Source: Streptococcus mitis (lineage in GTDB: Bacteria; Bacillota; Bacilli; Lactobacillales; Streptococcaceae). Taken from it: a stretch of DNA of 64,000 nt. A program made the translations under genes and the position numbers. The notes under the pieces are model-generated. The model saw only the letters and a program-made list of their open reading frames with translations. It did not search any database and was not told the DNA's origin. Of this stretch, positions 8,493 to 17,768 are shown in pieces (positions within the stretch are counted from its first letter, which is position 1; each line of letters starts with the position of its first letter). The DNA lies in the NCBI RefSeq assembly GCF_000722685.1, contig NZ_JPFV01000015.1:310001-374000 (forward strand), read 5' to 3'.

Positions 8493-9479
8493 TTATACAG
8501 TAGCTGGTTGATCCAAGCTTTCACCGATAGCGGCTAGGCGCTCGACAACTTCAGCTTGTGTTAATTCATTTTCTGAAACATAGCGGTTACGTGGGTGAAC
8601 ACGGCACTCGTGTGAGCATCCACGAAGGTACTTGTCTTCATTTTCTTCTGATGTCAAGATACGACGGTTACAGAATGGATTTCCACAGTTGACATAACGT
8701 TCACATGGTGTTCCATCAAACCAGTCTTTTCCTACGATGGTTGGGTTGACATGGTTAACATCTACGGCGATACGCTCGTCAAAGACGTACATTTTCCCAT
8801 CCCAAAGCTCACCTTGAACTTCTGGGTCTTTACCGTAAGTTGCGATTCCTCCGTGCAATTGGCCAACATCTTTGTAGCCTTCACGGACCATCCAGCCTGA
8901 GAATTTCTCACAGCGAACACCACCTGTACAGTAAACCACGACGCGCTTGTCCATGAATTTTTCTTTGTTGTCACGAACCCACTGTGGCAACTCACGGAAG
9001 TTGCGGATATCTGGGCGGATAGCCCCACGGAAATGTCCTAGGTCGTACTCGTAATCGTTACGTGTGTCAAGGACAACTGTATCTTCGTCAAGAAGGGCTT
9101 CTTTGAACTCTTTTGGAGACAGGTAAGCACCTGTTGTTTCAAGTGGGTTAATGTCGTTGTCAAAGTCATTGTCTTCCAAACCAAGGTGGACAATTTCTTT
9201 CTTGTAGCGAACAAACATCTTCTTGAAGGCTTGTTCACTTTCTTCGTCAATCTTGAACCAGAGGTCTTCCATTCCTGGGAGGCTATGAACGTAGTCCATA
9301 TATTTTTGAGTTGTTTCGTAGTCACCTGAAACTGTTCCATTAATTCCCTCGTCAGCGACTAGGATACGGCCTTTAAGGCCGATTGATTTACAGAAAGCCA
9401 AGTGGTCTGCAGCAAATTGCTCTGCATTTTCAATTGGAGTATAAAGGTAGTAAAGTAAGACACGAATATCTTTTGCCAT
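8493..9479 (-). CDS. trhO: tRNA uridine(34) hydroxylase TrhO (UPF0176, rhodanese domain)
   Basis: 328 residues, normal for the family. TrhO makes 5-hydroxyuridine at tRNA position 34 in an oxygen-dependent, prephenate-independent reaction. An N-terminal acylphosphatase-like domain (about 1-95: [19 protein letters not shown]) precedes a rhodanese domain (about 120-220) with the catalytic Cys in [16 protein letters not shown]. The C-terminus has a Cys-rich motif ([13 protein letters not shown], then RGCSHECR). It corresponds, from memory, to SP_0095 of S. pneumoniae. It has its own consensus promoter upstream. Confidence 0.95.
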   Translation of the reverse strand: MAKDIRVLLYYLYTPIENAEQFAADHLAFCKSIGLKGRILVADEGINGTVSGDYETTQKYMDYVHSLPGMEDLWFKIDEESEQAFKKMFVRYKKEIVHLGLEDNDFDNDINPLETTGAYLSPKEFKEALLDEDTVVLDTRNDYEYDLGHFRGAIRPDIRNFRELPQWVRDNKEKFMDKRVVVYCTGGVRCEKFSGWMVREGYKDVGQLHGGIATYGKDPEVQGELWDGKMYVFDERIAVDVNHVNPTIVGKDWFDGTPCERYVNCGNPFCNRRILTSEENEDKYLRGCSHECRVHPRNRYVSENELTQAEVVERLAAIGESLDQPATV

Positions 9480-9535
9480 AAGATTTGTTCTCTTTTCTAT
9501 TCTTAAATTTTCTAAATTTTTTATTTATCCATACT

Positions 9536-9564
9536 AGTATACCTGCTTAAGAAAACGAATGCAA
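9536..9564 (-). promoter_or_regulatory. trhO promoter
   Basis: Minus-strand TTGCAT (9559-9564), 17-base spacer, TATACT (9536-9541), about 57 bases before the trhO ATG. Confidence 0.75.
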
Positions 9565-9646
9565 TTTATTTGACTGGAAATTGCTATATTTCAATTTAGA
9601 AAAAAATTTCTTGTACACTACACTTAGTATCAATCATATTTTAAAA

Positions 9647-9669
9647 AATCCTTGGATTTTCCAAGGATT
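9647..9669 (-). terminator. Terminator of the OFA transporter gene
   Basis: AATCCTTGGA / TCCAAGGATT stem with a 3-base loop, followed on the minus strand by a T run, 5 bases after the transporter stop. Confidence 0.85.
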
Positions 9670-9674
9670 CATTT

Positions 9675-10868
9675 TTAAACTTTTTTAGCTTTAGCCATAT
9701 AGAACAGTTGGAGTAGAATACCAAGGATAGCCATGCCGATAACGATAAAGAAGGCCATTGTATAATCTCCTTGGTTTGCCTGTGCAAGACGTGCTCCTAA
9801 CTGAGGACCAGCAATAGCAGCTACGCCATAAGCAGTAAACATCCATCCATAGTTTGTCCCTACGTATGTAACTCCCCAGTTTTCAGCAGTAATTCCTGGG
9901 AATGAACCTAGGAAGCCTCCAAATGACAAGGCAACCATCATAATTCCAAGGATGGCCAAGATACTTCCAGGACCTTTAAATAAGGCTGTGAGCAACAAAC
10001 CAGTAGCAACCGCTCCAAACATGGCAATAACAGTAGGATAGCGACCAATCTTATCAGATACCGTACCCCAGAAGATACGACCAAATGTATTAGCGATAGA
10101 TACCAGCATAACGAATAGTGTAGCTTCTCCTACAAGTTTATACTGGTCAGAAATTGATGCTGCAGTACCGATAATCATCATTCCACCAGTAGCACCAAGA
10201 ACGTAAATCAACCATAGAAGCCAGTAATTTCCATCACGAAGCATTTCTTTGTAAGTTTTACCTTCTGGTTGAGCTGTTCCAGATGCCGGCGCTGCTGCAG
10301 GAGCTTTCTCCATTACCAATGAAGAAGTGCAAATAACAATTAGAAGAATGATACCCAATACTTTGAATGTTGAGTAAACACCCATAGAAGCAATCAAAGC
10401 TTTGGCAACTGGACCGATAATGAGCGGGCCTAACCCGAAACCTGCTGCTGTCAAACCACCAGCTAAACCTTTTTTATCTGGGAACCACTTAGTGGCAACT
10501 GAAGTAGATGCTCCATAAGCTGAACCAATACCAAGTCCTAGGACAACCCCGTAAGTGAGGTAAAGGACTGGAAGAGAAGTAGCAAATCCAGTAGCAAACA
10601 TACCAGCACCGAAGAGAATACCACCTAGGAATACAAATTTCTTAGGTCCTGCTGAATCAACCTTAGGACCGAAAATAATCATACCAACAGGTACCATTGC
10701 AAAAGAAATACTAAAGGCCAAAGAAGTTTGGGCTTGAACCCATCCTTGACTAGCATTGGTTTCTAGCAGCGCCTTTTGAAAGACTGACCAGGCGTAACCA
10801 GCACCTAGAGATAGATTCGTTAAAATGGCTGCTGCCAAAATTAACCATCGATTGGGTGTTTTTTTCAT
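9675..10868 (-). CDS. MFS transporter, oxalate/formate antiporter (OFA) family
   Basis: 397 residues, about 12 helices. The N-terminus RWLILAAAILTNLSLGAGYAWSVF is the OFA-family signature (Gly-Ala-x-Tyr-Ala-Trp-Ser-Val). The helix 2-3 loop FGPKVDSAGPKK and the repeated SDKIGRYP loop in the second half are standard MFS features. GAGG precedes the ATG. Monocistronic, with terminator. A cre-like site about 210 bases upstream hints at catabolite control. Family members exchange small carboxylates (formate, oxalate, possibly pyruvate or lactate); the real substrate here is unknown. Confidence 0.85.
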   Translation of the reverse strand: MKKTPNRWLILAAAILTNLSLGAGYAWSVFQKALLETNASQGWVQAQTSLAFSISFAMVPVGMIIFGPKVDSAGPKKFVFLGGILFGAGMFATGFATSLPVLYLTYGVVLGLGIGSAYGASTSVATKWFPDKKGLAGGLTAAGFGLGPLIIGPVAKALIASMGVYSTFKVLGIILLIVICTSSLVMEKAPAAAPASGTAQPEGKTYKEMLRDGNYWLLWLIYVLGATGGMMIIGTAASISDQYKLVGEATLFVMLVSIANTFGRIFWGTVSDKIGRYPTVIAMFGAVATGLLLTALFKGPGSILAILGIMMVALSFGGFLGSFPGITAENWGVTYVGTNYGWMFTAYGVAAIAGPQLGARLAQANQGDYTMAFFIVIGMAILGILLQLFYMAKAKKV

Positions 10869-11206
10869 TTGAATAACCTCATGTAAAATTTCTTGTTCCT
10901 AAAAAGAATAAAGAACAACTTTTATCATTTTTTTCACCTACCTCGTTTAAATTGATCATTGTATAAATTTTTAAGTATATAGAACTGTGTAAATGATATA
11001 CATCTATATACGACTGCTTAAAAATTTATATCTATAGATCTCTTAAATCAGAACAAGATGAATTTTCACAATGTTAAGCGCTTTCATTGTACTCTTATTA
11101 TAAGCTACTTTATTCTAAAAATCTACTTAATTAAACTAATAGAGGTATTAATTCAATTAATCTATATTCATATTTTATCCTTATAGCTTTGTTCATTAGT
11201 ACAAAA
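10869..11206. other. AT-rich intergenic region with cre-like site
   Basis: About 340 bases between the OFA gene and the ngt operon terminator, both on the minus strand. No open frame is convincing. It contains a cre-like sequence (minus strand ATGAAAGCGCTTAAC, 11073-11087; centre perfect, two mismatches at the right end) and several short AT-rich inverted repeats around 10970-11040. Promoter of the OFA gene presumably lies here. Confidence 0.5.
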
Positions 11207-11243
11207 ACACCACCTCCTTTAGTAATATCTGGGGAGGCGGTGT
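11207..11243 (-). terminator. Terminator of the ngt ABC operon
   Basis: Minus strand: ACACCGCCTCC and GGAGGTGGTGT pair to form an 11-bp stem followed by TTTTTG. It is about 40 bases past the ngtS stop. Confidence 0.9.
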
Positions 11244-11281
11244 CAACATTTTTAGGAATGAATACACGAAATCAATTTATC

Positions 11282-12765
11282 TTATGATTTTTTGTTTTTC
11301 AAGAATTCATCGTATTGTTTTTGCATTTCGTTCAATACTTTTTCGTAGGCACCTTCAGATTTCAATTTTTCCATCAATTCTGGAATAGCTTTATCTGGGT
11401 CTACAGTACCAGTGTTGATAGCTGTATCGAATTGTTGCATTGTGTTAGAGATTGCTGAGATTTCAGATTTCACATTGTCAGTGTTAAAGATGAATCCAAG
11501 CGCTGGAGATTCTTTAGCTTCTGCCAATTGTTTCTTAGAATCTGCAATTTGTTGGTCTGTAACGTTTTCGTTGATGTAAAGGATCCAGTTGTTACCAGTG
11601 TTCCATCCACCCATGTGAGTATTTCCTTTGTAGCCATCAAGTACTTTAACACGGTTTTCTTTTCCTTCAATTTTCTCCCAGTTCTTGCCTTCTGGACCGT
11701 AAACAAGACCGTTCAAGAGTTCTGCGTTAGTGTTCAAGAGATTCAACACTTCCATTGATTTTTCTTTGTTCTTAGAGTTGTTTGAGATGACAAAGTTAGC
11801 AACTTGTGTTGTTTGGTTTTTCTTGATGAAGTTAGTGATTGGTTTGATTTGGATATCTTTGTTCGCAACACGTGAAAGCAAGCTGTTACCGTAGTCAGCT
11901 GGTCCTACTGTTTCTTCACGAACGAACCAAGTATCTTGTTGAAGGTCAAATGAAGTATCGCTTGTTGCTACGTCTTTTGGAATATATCCAGCTTCATAGA
12001 ATTTGTGAAGAGTCTTCAAGTGTTCTTTGAAACGAGGTACTTCGTAACGGTTTACGATCTTAGTAGTGTCTCCTTCAAGGTCGATAACGAATGGAAGTCC
12101 GTTTGGAACTGGGTAGTCAAAGTTATCAGATGGGATGAAGTTCTTAGTAACCGCAAATGGCACTACATCTGGAGCTTTTTCTTTGATTTGTTTCAAGACT
12201 GGTTCAAGTGTTTCATATGAAGTGACACCTGAAATATCGATACCGTATTTAGCAAGAAGAGTTCCGTTGAAGGCGAAGTTTTGAGATGATGCAACGTTGG
12301 CTGCAACTGGAACTGCGTAAATTTTACCGTTAATGCTGTTACCTTTGATGTAAGCTGGGTCAAGTGCTTTATAAAGCTCTGCCCCTTCTTTCTTATACAA
12401 GTCAGTCAAGTCAGCATAGGCACCTTTTTGAGCATTTACAACATAGTTAGATGCAAAGGCGATATCGTAGTTTTCACCAGATGATGTGATAACTGACATT
12501 TTCTTATCATAGTCACCCCATCCAAGATATTGGATATCCAATTTAGCACCAACTTTTTCACCGATGATTTTGTTAGCATTTTCTAGCAATTCATCCAAGT
12601 TATCTGGTTTGTCCCCGATTTGGTACATTTTGATAACAGTCTTTTCACCTGAAGCTGAGTCAGCAGCTTTTTTACTGTTACCTGAAAGGTTTCCACAAGC
12701 AGCGAGACCAGCAGCCAAAGCGACTACGCTAGCAGATGCAAAAGCATATTTTTCCAGTTTTTCAT
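11282..12765 (-). pseudogene. ngtS: N-glycan ABC transporter lipoprotein NgtS, frameshifted in the signal peptide
   Basis: A family 1-type solute-binding lipoprotein of about 494 residues. The good start is the ATG at 12765 with AAAGGAG upstream, but from there the frame closes after 13 codons. Adding one A to the run complementary to 12749-12753 (A5 to A6) restores MKNWKKYAFASASVVALAAG and the lipobox LAACG, in frame with the remaining 478 codons. The mature protein (Lys-rich, extracytoplasmic, KTVIKMYQIGDKPDNLDELL at its start) is intact. Both permeases lie upstream, and no ATPase is encoded here, as for multi-task ATPase (MsmK-type) importers. It resembles pneumococcal SP_0092 (NgtS), which binds complex N-glycan fragments. 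As written, translation from the native start would fail. Confidence 0.8.
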
Positions 12766-12867
12766 GACAAAAACTCCTTTTTTATTTTTAAACTTATAAA
12801 CAATATAATGATTTTAACTTCACGCAAGGGAAGTTTGGAAATGAGAAATGATTTTTCTCGACAAGTA

Positions 12868-13790
12868 CTATTCTTTCACACCACCGATAGTCAAACCTTT
12901 TACAAAGTAGCGTTGGAAGAATGGATACAAAATCGCGATTGGAAGGGTTGCGACCACAACCATGGCCATACGACCTGTTTCTTTTGGAAGAGCAACTCCC
13001 AGTTGACCAGATAGGCCGACTGCTTTGGCGATGTAGTCCATATTTTGCTGGATTTGCATGAGCAAATATTGCAATGGATACAAGTTGTCACTCTTGATGT
13101 AAAGAAGGGCGTTGAACCAGTCATTCCAGAAACCAAGAGCTGTCAAAAGCGTGATGGTTGCGATACCTGGTAATGACAATGGCAAACAGATTTGGAAGAA
13201 GATCCGGGCCTCACTAGCACCATCGATACGAGCGGATTCTAGAATAGCTTCTGGAATGGTCTTCTTGAAGAAGGAACGCATCAAGATGATGTTAAATGGT
13301 GAGAGAAGCATTGGAACAATCAAGGCCCAAACTGTATCACCAAGTTGAAGTAAACGAGTTACCACGATATAGCCCGGTACCAAACCAGCGTTGAACAACA
13401 TACTAAGAAGGGCAAAAATCGTAAAGAATCTGCGATACTTAAAGGTTGTCCGTGAAATAGCGTAGGCATAAGTTGTTGTGATAAAAACGTTTGTGATAGT
13501 CCCCACCACTGTTACAAAGACTGAGATGAAGAGGGCTTGGAGAATTTTATCCTTAAACTGTGCCAAGAACTCAAAACCGTCTAATCCAAATTGGGATGGG
13601 AAGAAGCTATATCCATTTTGGAGGATACTCTTTTCATCTGTCACCGAAATAACGATAACGAATACAAAGGGTAGGATACAAGAGAGGGCAACCAAACCAG
13701 AAATGGTACTGAAGAAGATATCTGCTTTCTTACTGAAGGAGTGAATGCCGACATTATCAATTTTTTCTTTTTAATTTTCTTTTCTGCCAT
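12868..13790 (-). pseudogene. ngtP2: ABC sugar permease NgtP2 (YtcP-like), frameshifted near the N-terminus
   Basis: A binding-protein-dependent permease with six membrane helices and the EAA loop (ILESARIDGASEARIFFQIC). The true start is the ATG at 13790 (MAEKKIK..., after GGAGGAG), but the frame is lost about 10 codons in. One extra A in the run complementary to 13761-13766 (A6 to A7) joins it to the long frame and gives a normal 307-residue protein. Without it only an internal start at 13695 is available, missing the first membrane helix. C-terminus KGLTIGGVKE is typical. Lies between ngtP1 and ngtS; all three should be co-transcribed. Confidence 0.8.
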
Positions 13791-13803
13791 ATTCTCCTCC
13801 TTT

Positions 13804-14733
13804 CTAGAACAAGGCTGAGTTTGGATCAACTCGTCTTGCCAGTAAGTTTGATAGGATAACCAGAATCAAGCCGACAACTGATTGGTAGAGACCTGCCGCT
13901 GAAGCCATCCCGATATCCGCTGTCTGAGTCAAACCATTATAAACATATACGTCCAAGACGTTGGTTACGTTATAAAGCTGACCAGCATTGTGGGGGATTT
14001 GGTAGAAAAGACCGAAGTCTGCACGGAAGATATTTCCGACTGCAAGGATGGTCAATACAGTTACCAATGGTGTCAACTGTGGAATAGTTACATTGCGAAT
14101 TCGTTGCCATTTGCTGGCTCCGTCCACTGTCGCTGCTTCGTAGTAGGTTGGATCAATTCCCATGATTGTCGCATAGTACATGACACTGCTATATCCAAAG
14201 CCTTTCCAAATACCTAGGAAAAGTAGGAGATATGGCCAAATACCCAAGTCAGCGTAGAAATTGATTTCCTTCATCCCGATAGACTCTAGGAAATGGTTGA
14301 ACACCCCTTTATCAATGTTTAGGAAGGCATCTGTAAAGAAACTGATGATAACCCAAGACAAGAAGTAAGGGAACAACATAGAAGTTTGGAAAATCTTAAC
14401 CATTCTCTTAGAACGGAGTTCACTAAGGATGATGGCAATCCCTACAGATACAATCAAACCGATAAAGATAAAGCCGAGATTGTAGAGGACAGTATTTCGT
14501 GTGATAATAAAGGCGTCTTTTGAACTAAACAAGAATCTGAAGTTATCTAGTCCGACCCATTTACTATTCACGATACTATCTATAAATCCATTACTGGTCA
14601 TGTGGTAGTCTTTAAAGGCAACCACGTTCCCAAATACTGGAATGTAGAAGAATAGAATCAACCAGAGTGCCCCTGGCAAAACCATCAAGAGAAAGATCCA
14701 GTTGTCTCTCAAGGTTTTTGAAAACTTATTCAT
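13804..14733 (-). CDS. ngtP1: ABC sugar permease NgtP1 (LplB-like)
   Basis: 309 residues, intact. Six hydrophobic helices begin with WIFLLMVLPGALWLILFFYI. The EAA cytoplasmic motif YYEAATVDGASKWQRIRNVT (about 205-225) docks the ATPase. It is the LplB half of an LplB/YtcP permease pair with the downstream ngtP2. GGGAGG precedes the ATG. A promoter with a perfect cre site lies 55-80 bases upstream. Similar to pneumococcal SP_0090. Substrate assignment (N-glycan oligosaccharide) rests on that similarity and on the adjacent N-glycan glycosidases. Confidence 0.85.
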   Translation of the reverse strand: MNKFSKTLRDNWIFLLMVLPGALWLILFFYIPVFGNVVAFKDYHMTSNGFIDSIVNSKWVGLDNFRFLFSSKDAFIITRNTVLYNLGFIFIGLIVSVGIAIILSELRSKRMVKIFQTSMLFPYFLSWVIISFFTDAFLNIDKGVFNHFLESIGMKEINFYADLGIWPYLLLFLGIWKGFGYSSVMYYATIMGIDPTYYEAATVDGASKWQRIRNVTIPQLTPLVTVLTILAVGNIFRADFGLFYQIPHNAGQLYNVTNVLDVYVYNGLTQTADIGMASAAGLYQSVVGLILVILSNLLARRVDPNSALF

Positions 14734-14787
14734 AATTTCCTCCCTTTTTTATTTTGATATCCATCTAAAAATTCCTTTTTAGACTCT

Positions 14788-14812
14788 TGATAACGATTAC
14801 ATTATTAGTATA
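14788..14812 (-). promoter_or_regulatory. ngt operon promoter (-10) with perfect cre site
   Basis: Minus strand: TATACT (14807-14812) followed by ATGTAATCGTTATCA (14788-14802), which fits the CcpA consensus at all positions. The -35 (TTAACC) is poor. The cre lies around the transcription start, a repressing position. Confidence 0.75.
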
Positions 14813-14850
14813 CTCCTATTTGAAGGTTAGGTTAAACTACTAATTATAGA

Positions 14851-14880
14851 AAAAACTCCACAAATTATTTTATGTGGAGT
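14851..14880 (-). terminator. Terminator of the glycosidase operon
   Basis: Minus strand: ACTCCACA / TGTGGAGT 8-bp stem, 10-base loop, then TTTTTTC. It separates the GH20-ROK-GH38-GH125 unit from the ngt promoter. Confidence 0.85.
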
Positions 14881-14897
14881 ACTTTTGAAGAAAGGGA

Positions 14898-14913
14898 TGT
14901 TTCACGAGAAACA
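14898..14913. promoter_or_regulatory. parS-like centromere site (ParB binding)
   Basis: TGTTTCACGAGAAACA matches the bacterial parS consensus TGTTTCACGTGAAACA at 15 of 16 positions; the single change is in the central dinucleotide half. It is intergenic, between the GH20 stop and the operon terminator. In pneumococcus, parS sites cluster near oriC. ParB binding is inferred. Confidence 0.8.
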
Positions 14914-14941
14914 CTCTGCCCAAGGCAAGGTGTTCTTGTTT

Positions 14942-16822
14942 TTAGGTCGTGTAGATGGTTGAAGCTGTCGCAATAGTATGCCACTGGTTGGCTGTTGTGG
15001 CTGCGAAGTCCTTGTCTACGTAAAAATCAGTAAATGGCAGGATTTCCACTTCTAACTCGTCGATGCGGTCAAGCTGACCAGCCAGATAATCCTCGATACG
15101 ACTTTCTGCTCGCTTGATGCGTTGCAAGAGTCCGCCCATGCGGATATCAACTGTATCCAAGCCAAAGACCTTGTTTTCCTTCAACCATTGATAGCTAAAG
15201 AGCTTGTGGAAGTTTTCAACCTCACTTCTGAGTTTTGGCAATTCTTCTCTGGCAATTTGCTTCAAGCTGTCTTTGTCATCCGCTTGATAGGCTTGGCGAA
15301 TGCGTCGTCCCACATCAACTTTGCTACTTAAAATAGCATTCAACTGGGCCTGAGTTTCAAAGAGATAAGCATAGTTTCCCGCTTTTTCTTTAATGTCAGC
15401 AAGAATCTCGGCTGCCTGAGCGAAGTGTGGCTTGTCCTGTTCAGGAGTCATGTGTCGGTCAAGGATCGGACAGAGAACATCCTGATAAAAGACATAGCGG
15501 TTGGGATTGATGCCACTGAGATTGCTTGGTAGGTCTGGCAAGAGGTTGGCAAGGTCAATCTGCATAAAATCTTCAACCGATAGACCTGTATTGGTCTGGA
15601 AGTGAGCAGACAAACGGTCTAGGTCATTGCGATAGCTGAGTTCTGCCCAGATTTGCAAGCTTGGTAAGATAGAGAACTGAGCGGTCTCACCACCATTGTC
15701 CCCCCAACCTGTCACGATAACTTCTTTGATATCATTGGCACGACAGGCCTTGTTCGCTTCAAGAGCGATAAGACGGCTGAAATGGTTATTGGGTGTGAAA
15801 CCAATCCACTTCCAAGCTCCTCCTGCAAATGCAAGGTCATGACTAATCTTGTGATGGTTGCGGAAGTTGCGGTTATATTTTTCCTCGCTATCCTGGTAGT
15901 AATCCCAGTAAACCAAGGTTACACGGTCTTTGAGACGGTCTAAGTAGACACGCGTTTCCTCTGGAATTTCCACGTCGCGGTCGTACTGACCATCTGCTGA
16001 CATGAGCTTGAAGAACATATCGCTCCACATCTGGCAGTGGAAACCATATTTGTCAGCAATATCCAGCACGCGCTCCAAGTGTTGGCACATGAGGAGACTA
16101 CGATCCACAACACCGTTCAGAATCAAGTAGCGTCCCAAACCAACCAAGTGAGCTTCGTCCATCCCGATATTGACCTTGCGTGTTTGTAGCTTAGACAAAG
16201 TCGCAAACATTCCGTCAATCAGGTCATAAACCTTTTCTTCACCAATAAGAAGAATGTCCTCTACATCACGGAGCTCCTGCACTTCTTTGACACCCCATTT
16301 AACGAAGGCTGACAAGTGGGCCAAGGTCTGAATGCAAGGCACAAAGGTCATATCAAACTGCTGGGCATAGGCTTCGATTTCCTGCAATTCCTCAGCTGAG
16401 TAGGCTCCACGGAAATAGCCAAAGTAAGGCTGCCCCTCAATCTGGTAGGTGTCTTCCATGTAAAGCTCAAAGGTTGAGTAGCCCATGAGAGCCAAGACCT
16501 CAATCATCTGCTTGGCAGAAGCCACATTCAGCACCGCATTTCGCGAACAGTCAGCCATATAGGCTAAATCTTCATATGCTGCCTGTTCTTCAATCTCGAC
16601 CTTGTCAGATTCTGCTAGAGCCGTTGCCAACAAGGACAAGGCGCGATAGAGTTGGTGAGGTTTGCGGTAGGTCAATTGATAATGACCACTCTCACCCTTG
16701 ATAGAGATAGAGGCTTGGTCAGACTGAGTGACATCTATCTCTACATCTGGCAAAGAAATGTGACCGTTTAAAACCTCAATAGTTTGCGCTTGTTTGTCAC
16801 TAATTCCTGTAAATCTTACCAT
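14942..16822 (-). CDS. Beta-N-acetylhexosaminidase, GH20
   Basis: 626 residues from the ATG at 16822, which has AGGAGG at 6-base spacing; the frame extends upstream into the ROK gene but without support. Residues 1-75 form the small GH20b-like domain, then the TIM barrel. The catalytic Asp-Glu pair is in [15 protein letters not shown] (about 225). No signal peptide or LPXTG, so it acts in the cytoplasm on imported glycans, removing terminal GlcNAc or GalNAc. It corresponds to pneumococcal GH20C (SP_2141). It overlaps the ROK gene by 7 bases and is last in the glycosidase operon. Confidence 0.9.
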   Translation of the reverse strand: MVRFTGISDKQAQTIEVLNGHISLPDVEIDVTQSDQASISIKGESGHYQLTYRKPHQLYRALSLLATALAESDKVEIEEQAAYEDLAYMADCSRNAVLNVASAKQMIEVLALMGYSTFELYMEDTYQIEGQPYFGYFRGAYSAEELQEIEAYAQQFDMTFVPCIQTLAHLSAFVKWGVKEVQELRDVEDILLIGEEKVYDLIDGMFATLSKLQTRKVNIGMDEAHLVGLGRYLILNGVVDRSLLMCQHLERVLDIADKYGFHCQMWSDMFFKLMSADGQYDRDVEIPEETRVYLDRLKDRVTLVYWDYYQDSEEKYNRNFRNHHKISHDLAFAGGAWKWIGFTPNNHFSRLIALEANKACRANDIKEVIVTGWGDNGGETAQFSILPSLQIWAELSYRNDLDRLSAHFQTNTGLSVEDFMQIDLANLLPDLPSNLSGINPNRYVFYQDVLCPILDRHMTPEQDKPHFAQAAEILADIKEKAGNYAYLFETQAQLNAILSSKVDVGRRIRQAYQADDKDSLKQIAREELPKLRSEVENFHKLFSYQWLKENKVFGLDTVDIRMGGLLQRIKRAESRIEDYLAGQLDRIDELEVEILPFTDFYVDKDFAATTANQWHTIATASTIYTT

Positions 16823-17685
16823 TGGTTTTCCTCCTGTAGCCAGTTGACAAGGGCACCGTAGAGATTGGCATCTGCATGATAGGTGCAAGCTTGGATAACT
16901 GGTGCGACCGTGTATTCTTCGTAGGTTTCGACAAATTCATCGACAGCTTTTTGAACACCTTGGATAAAGTCGGGATTCTGACTGATAGATCCTCCCAGAC
17001 TAATGACATCTGGGTCGATGAGATACTGAATATTGAGCAAGCCTTGCGCCAGATTGCAGTTCATGCGCTCAATGGCTTCTTGACAAAGGGCATTTCCTGC
17101 TGCGGCCTCTTGATAAATCTTGCGACCGTCCCAGTCAGTCTGACCAGATTTTTCAATCACGTAGCGCACCATATTTCCAGTTGACGCTAGTTGCGACCAG
17201 TTGTTAAGCTTTTCAGCAGGGGCAAGGATTGTCATGTAGCCAAATTCCCCACCCAGACCGTGGCGACCTCGGTGAAGTCTCCCATTGATAATCATGGCCC
17301 CACCAATCCCTGTACCAATCACGACACAGGCTGCATTTTCAAGTTCTGTATGAGCTAGCAATTCACTAAGTCCAACGCAGTTGGCATCATTCTCTAGATG
17401 GACAGGCAGCTGATGATGGGCAAGGGCTTCATACCAAGAAAAGCCGTGGATGTAGGGCACGGCACTGAAGCCATCAATCACACCTGTCTCTTGATTGACC
17501 GCACCTGGAACACTCATCGCAATCCCACTATAATCTTGTTCTGACAAGCGTTGGTCTAGCCAAGCTATTAAATCCTCTAAGTTTTCTGGTGTTGGGATAC
17601 TTGTCTTATCCAATATTTTCCCATCAGGAGTCAGACTTGCAAACTTAATCCCAGTCCCTCCGATATCAATCGTTGCAATGGTCAT
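16816..17685 (-). CDS. ROK-family sugar kinase
   Basis: 289 residues from the ATG at 17685 (GGTAA 6-7 bases upstream); an ATG 12 bases earlier is possible but has no ribosome site. The N-terminal phosphate loop [13 protein letters not shown] and the ENDAN and [14 protein letters not shown] motifs mark an actin-like ROK kinase. The Cys-rich zinc motif of regulatory ROK proteins is absent and there is no HTH domain, so it is an enzyme. Placed between GH38 and GH20, it should phosphorylate a hexose released from N-glycans (mannose or an N-acetylhexosamine). Matches SP_2142. Confidence 0.88.
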   Translation of the reverse strand: MTIATIDIGGTGIKFASLTPDGKILDKTSIPTPENLEDLIAWLDQRLSEQDYSGIAMSVPGAVNQETGVIDGFSAVPYIHGFSWYEALAHHQLPVHLENDANCVGLSELLAHTELENAACVVIGTGIGGAMIINGRLHRGRHGLGGEFGYMTILAPAEKLNNWSQLASTGNMVRYVIEKSGQTDWDGRKIYQEAAAGNALCQEAIERMNCNLAQGLLNIQYLIDPDVISLGGSISQNPDFIQGVQKAVDEFVETYEEYTVAPVIQACTYHADANLYGALVNWLQEENQW

Positions 17686-17768
17686 TGTTTTTACCATAAA
17701 AAGGGGCGAATCAGCAGTTAGTTCTTACCTTTTCGCCCCTCCTTTCTTTTTATGTTTACTTTTTGAAA

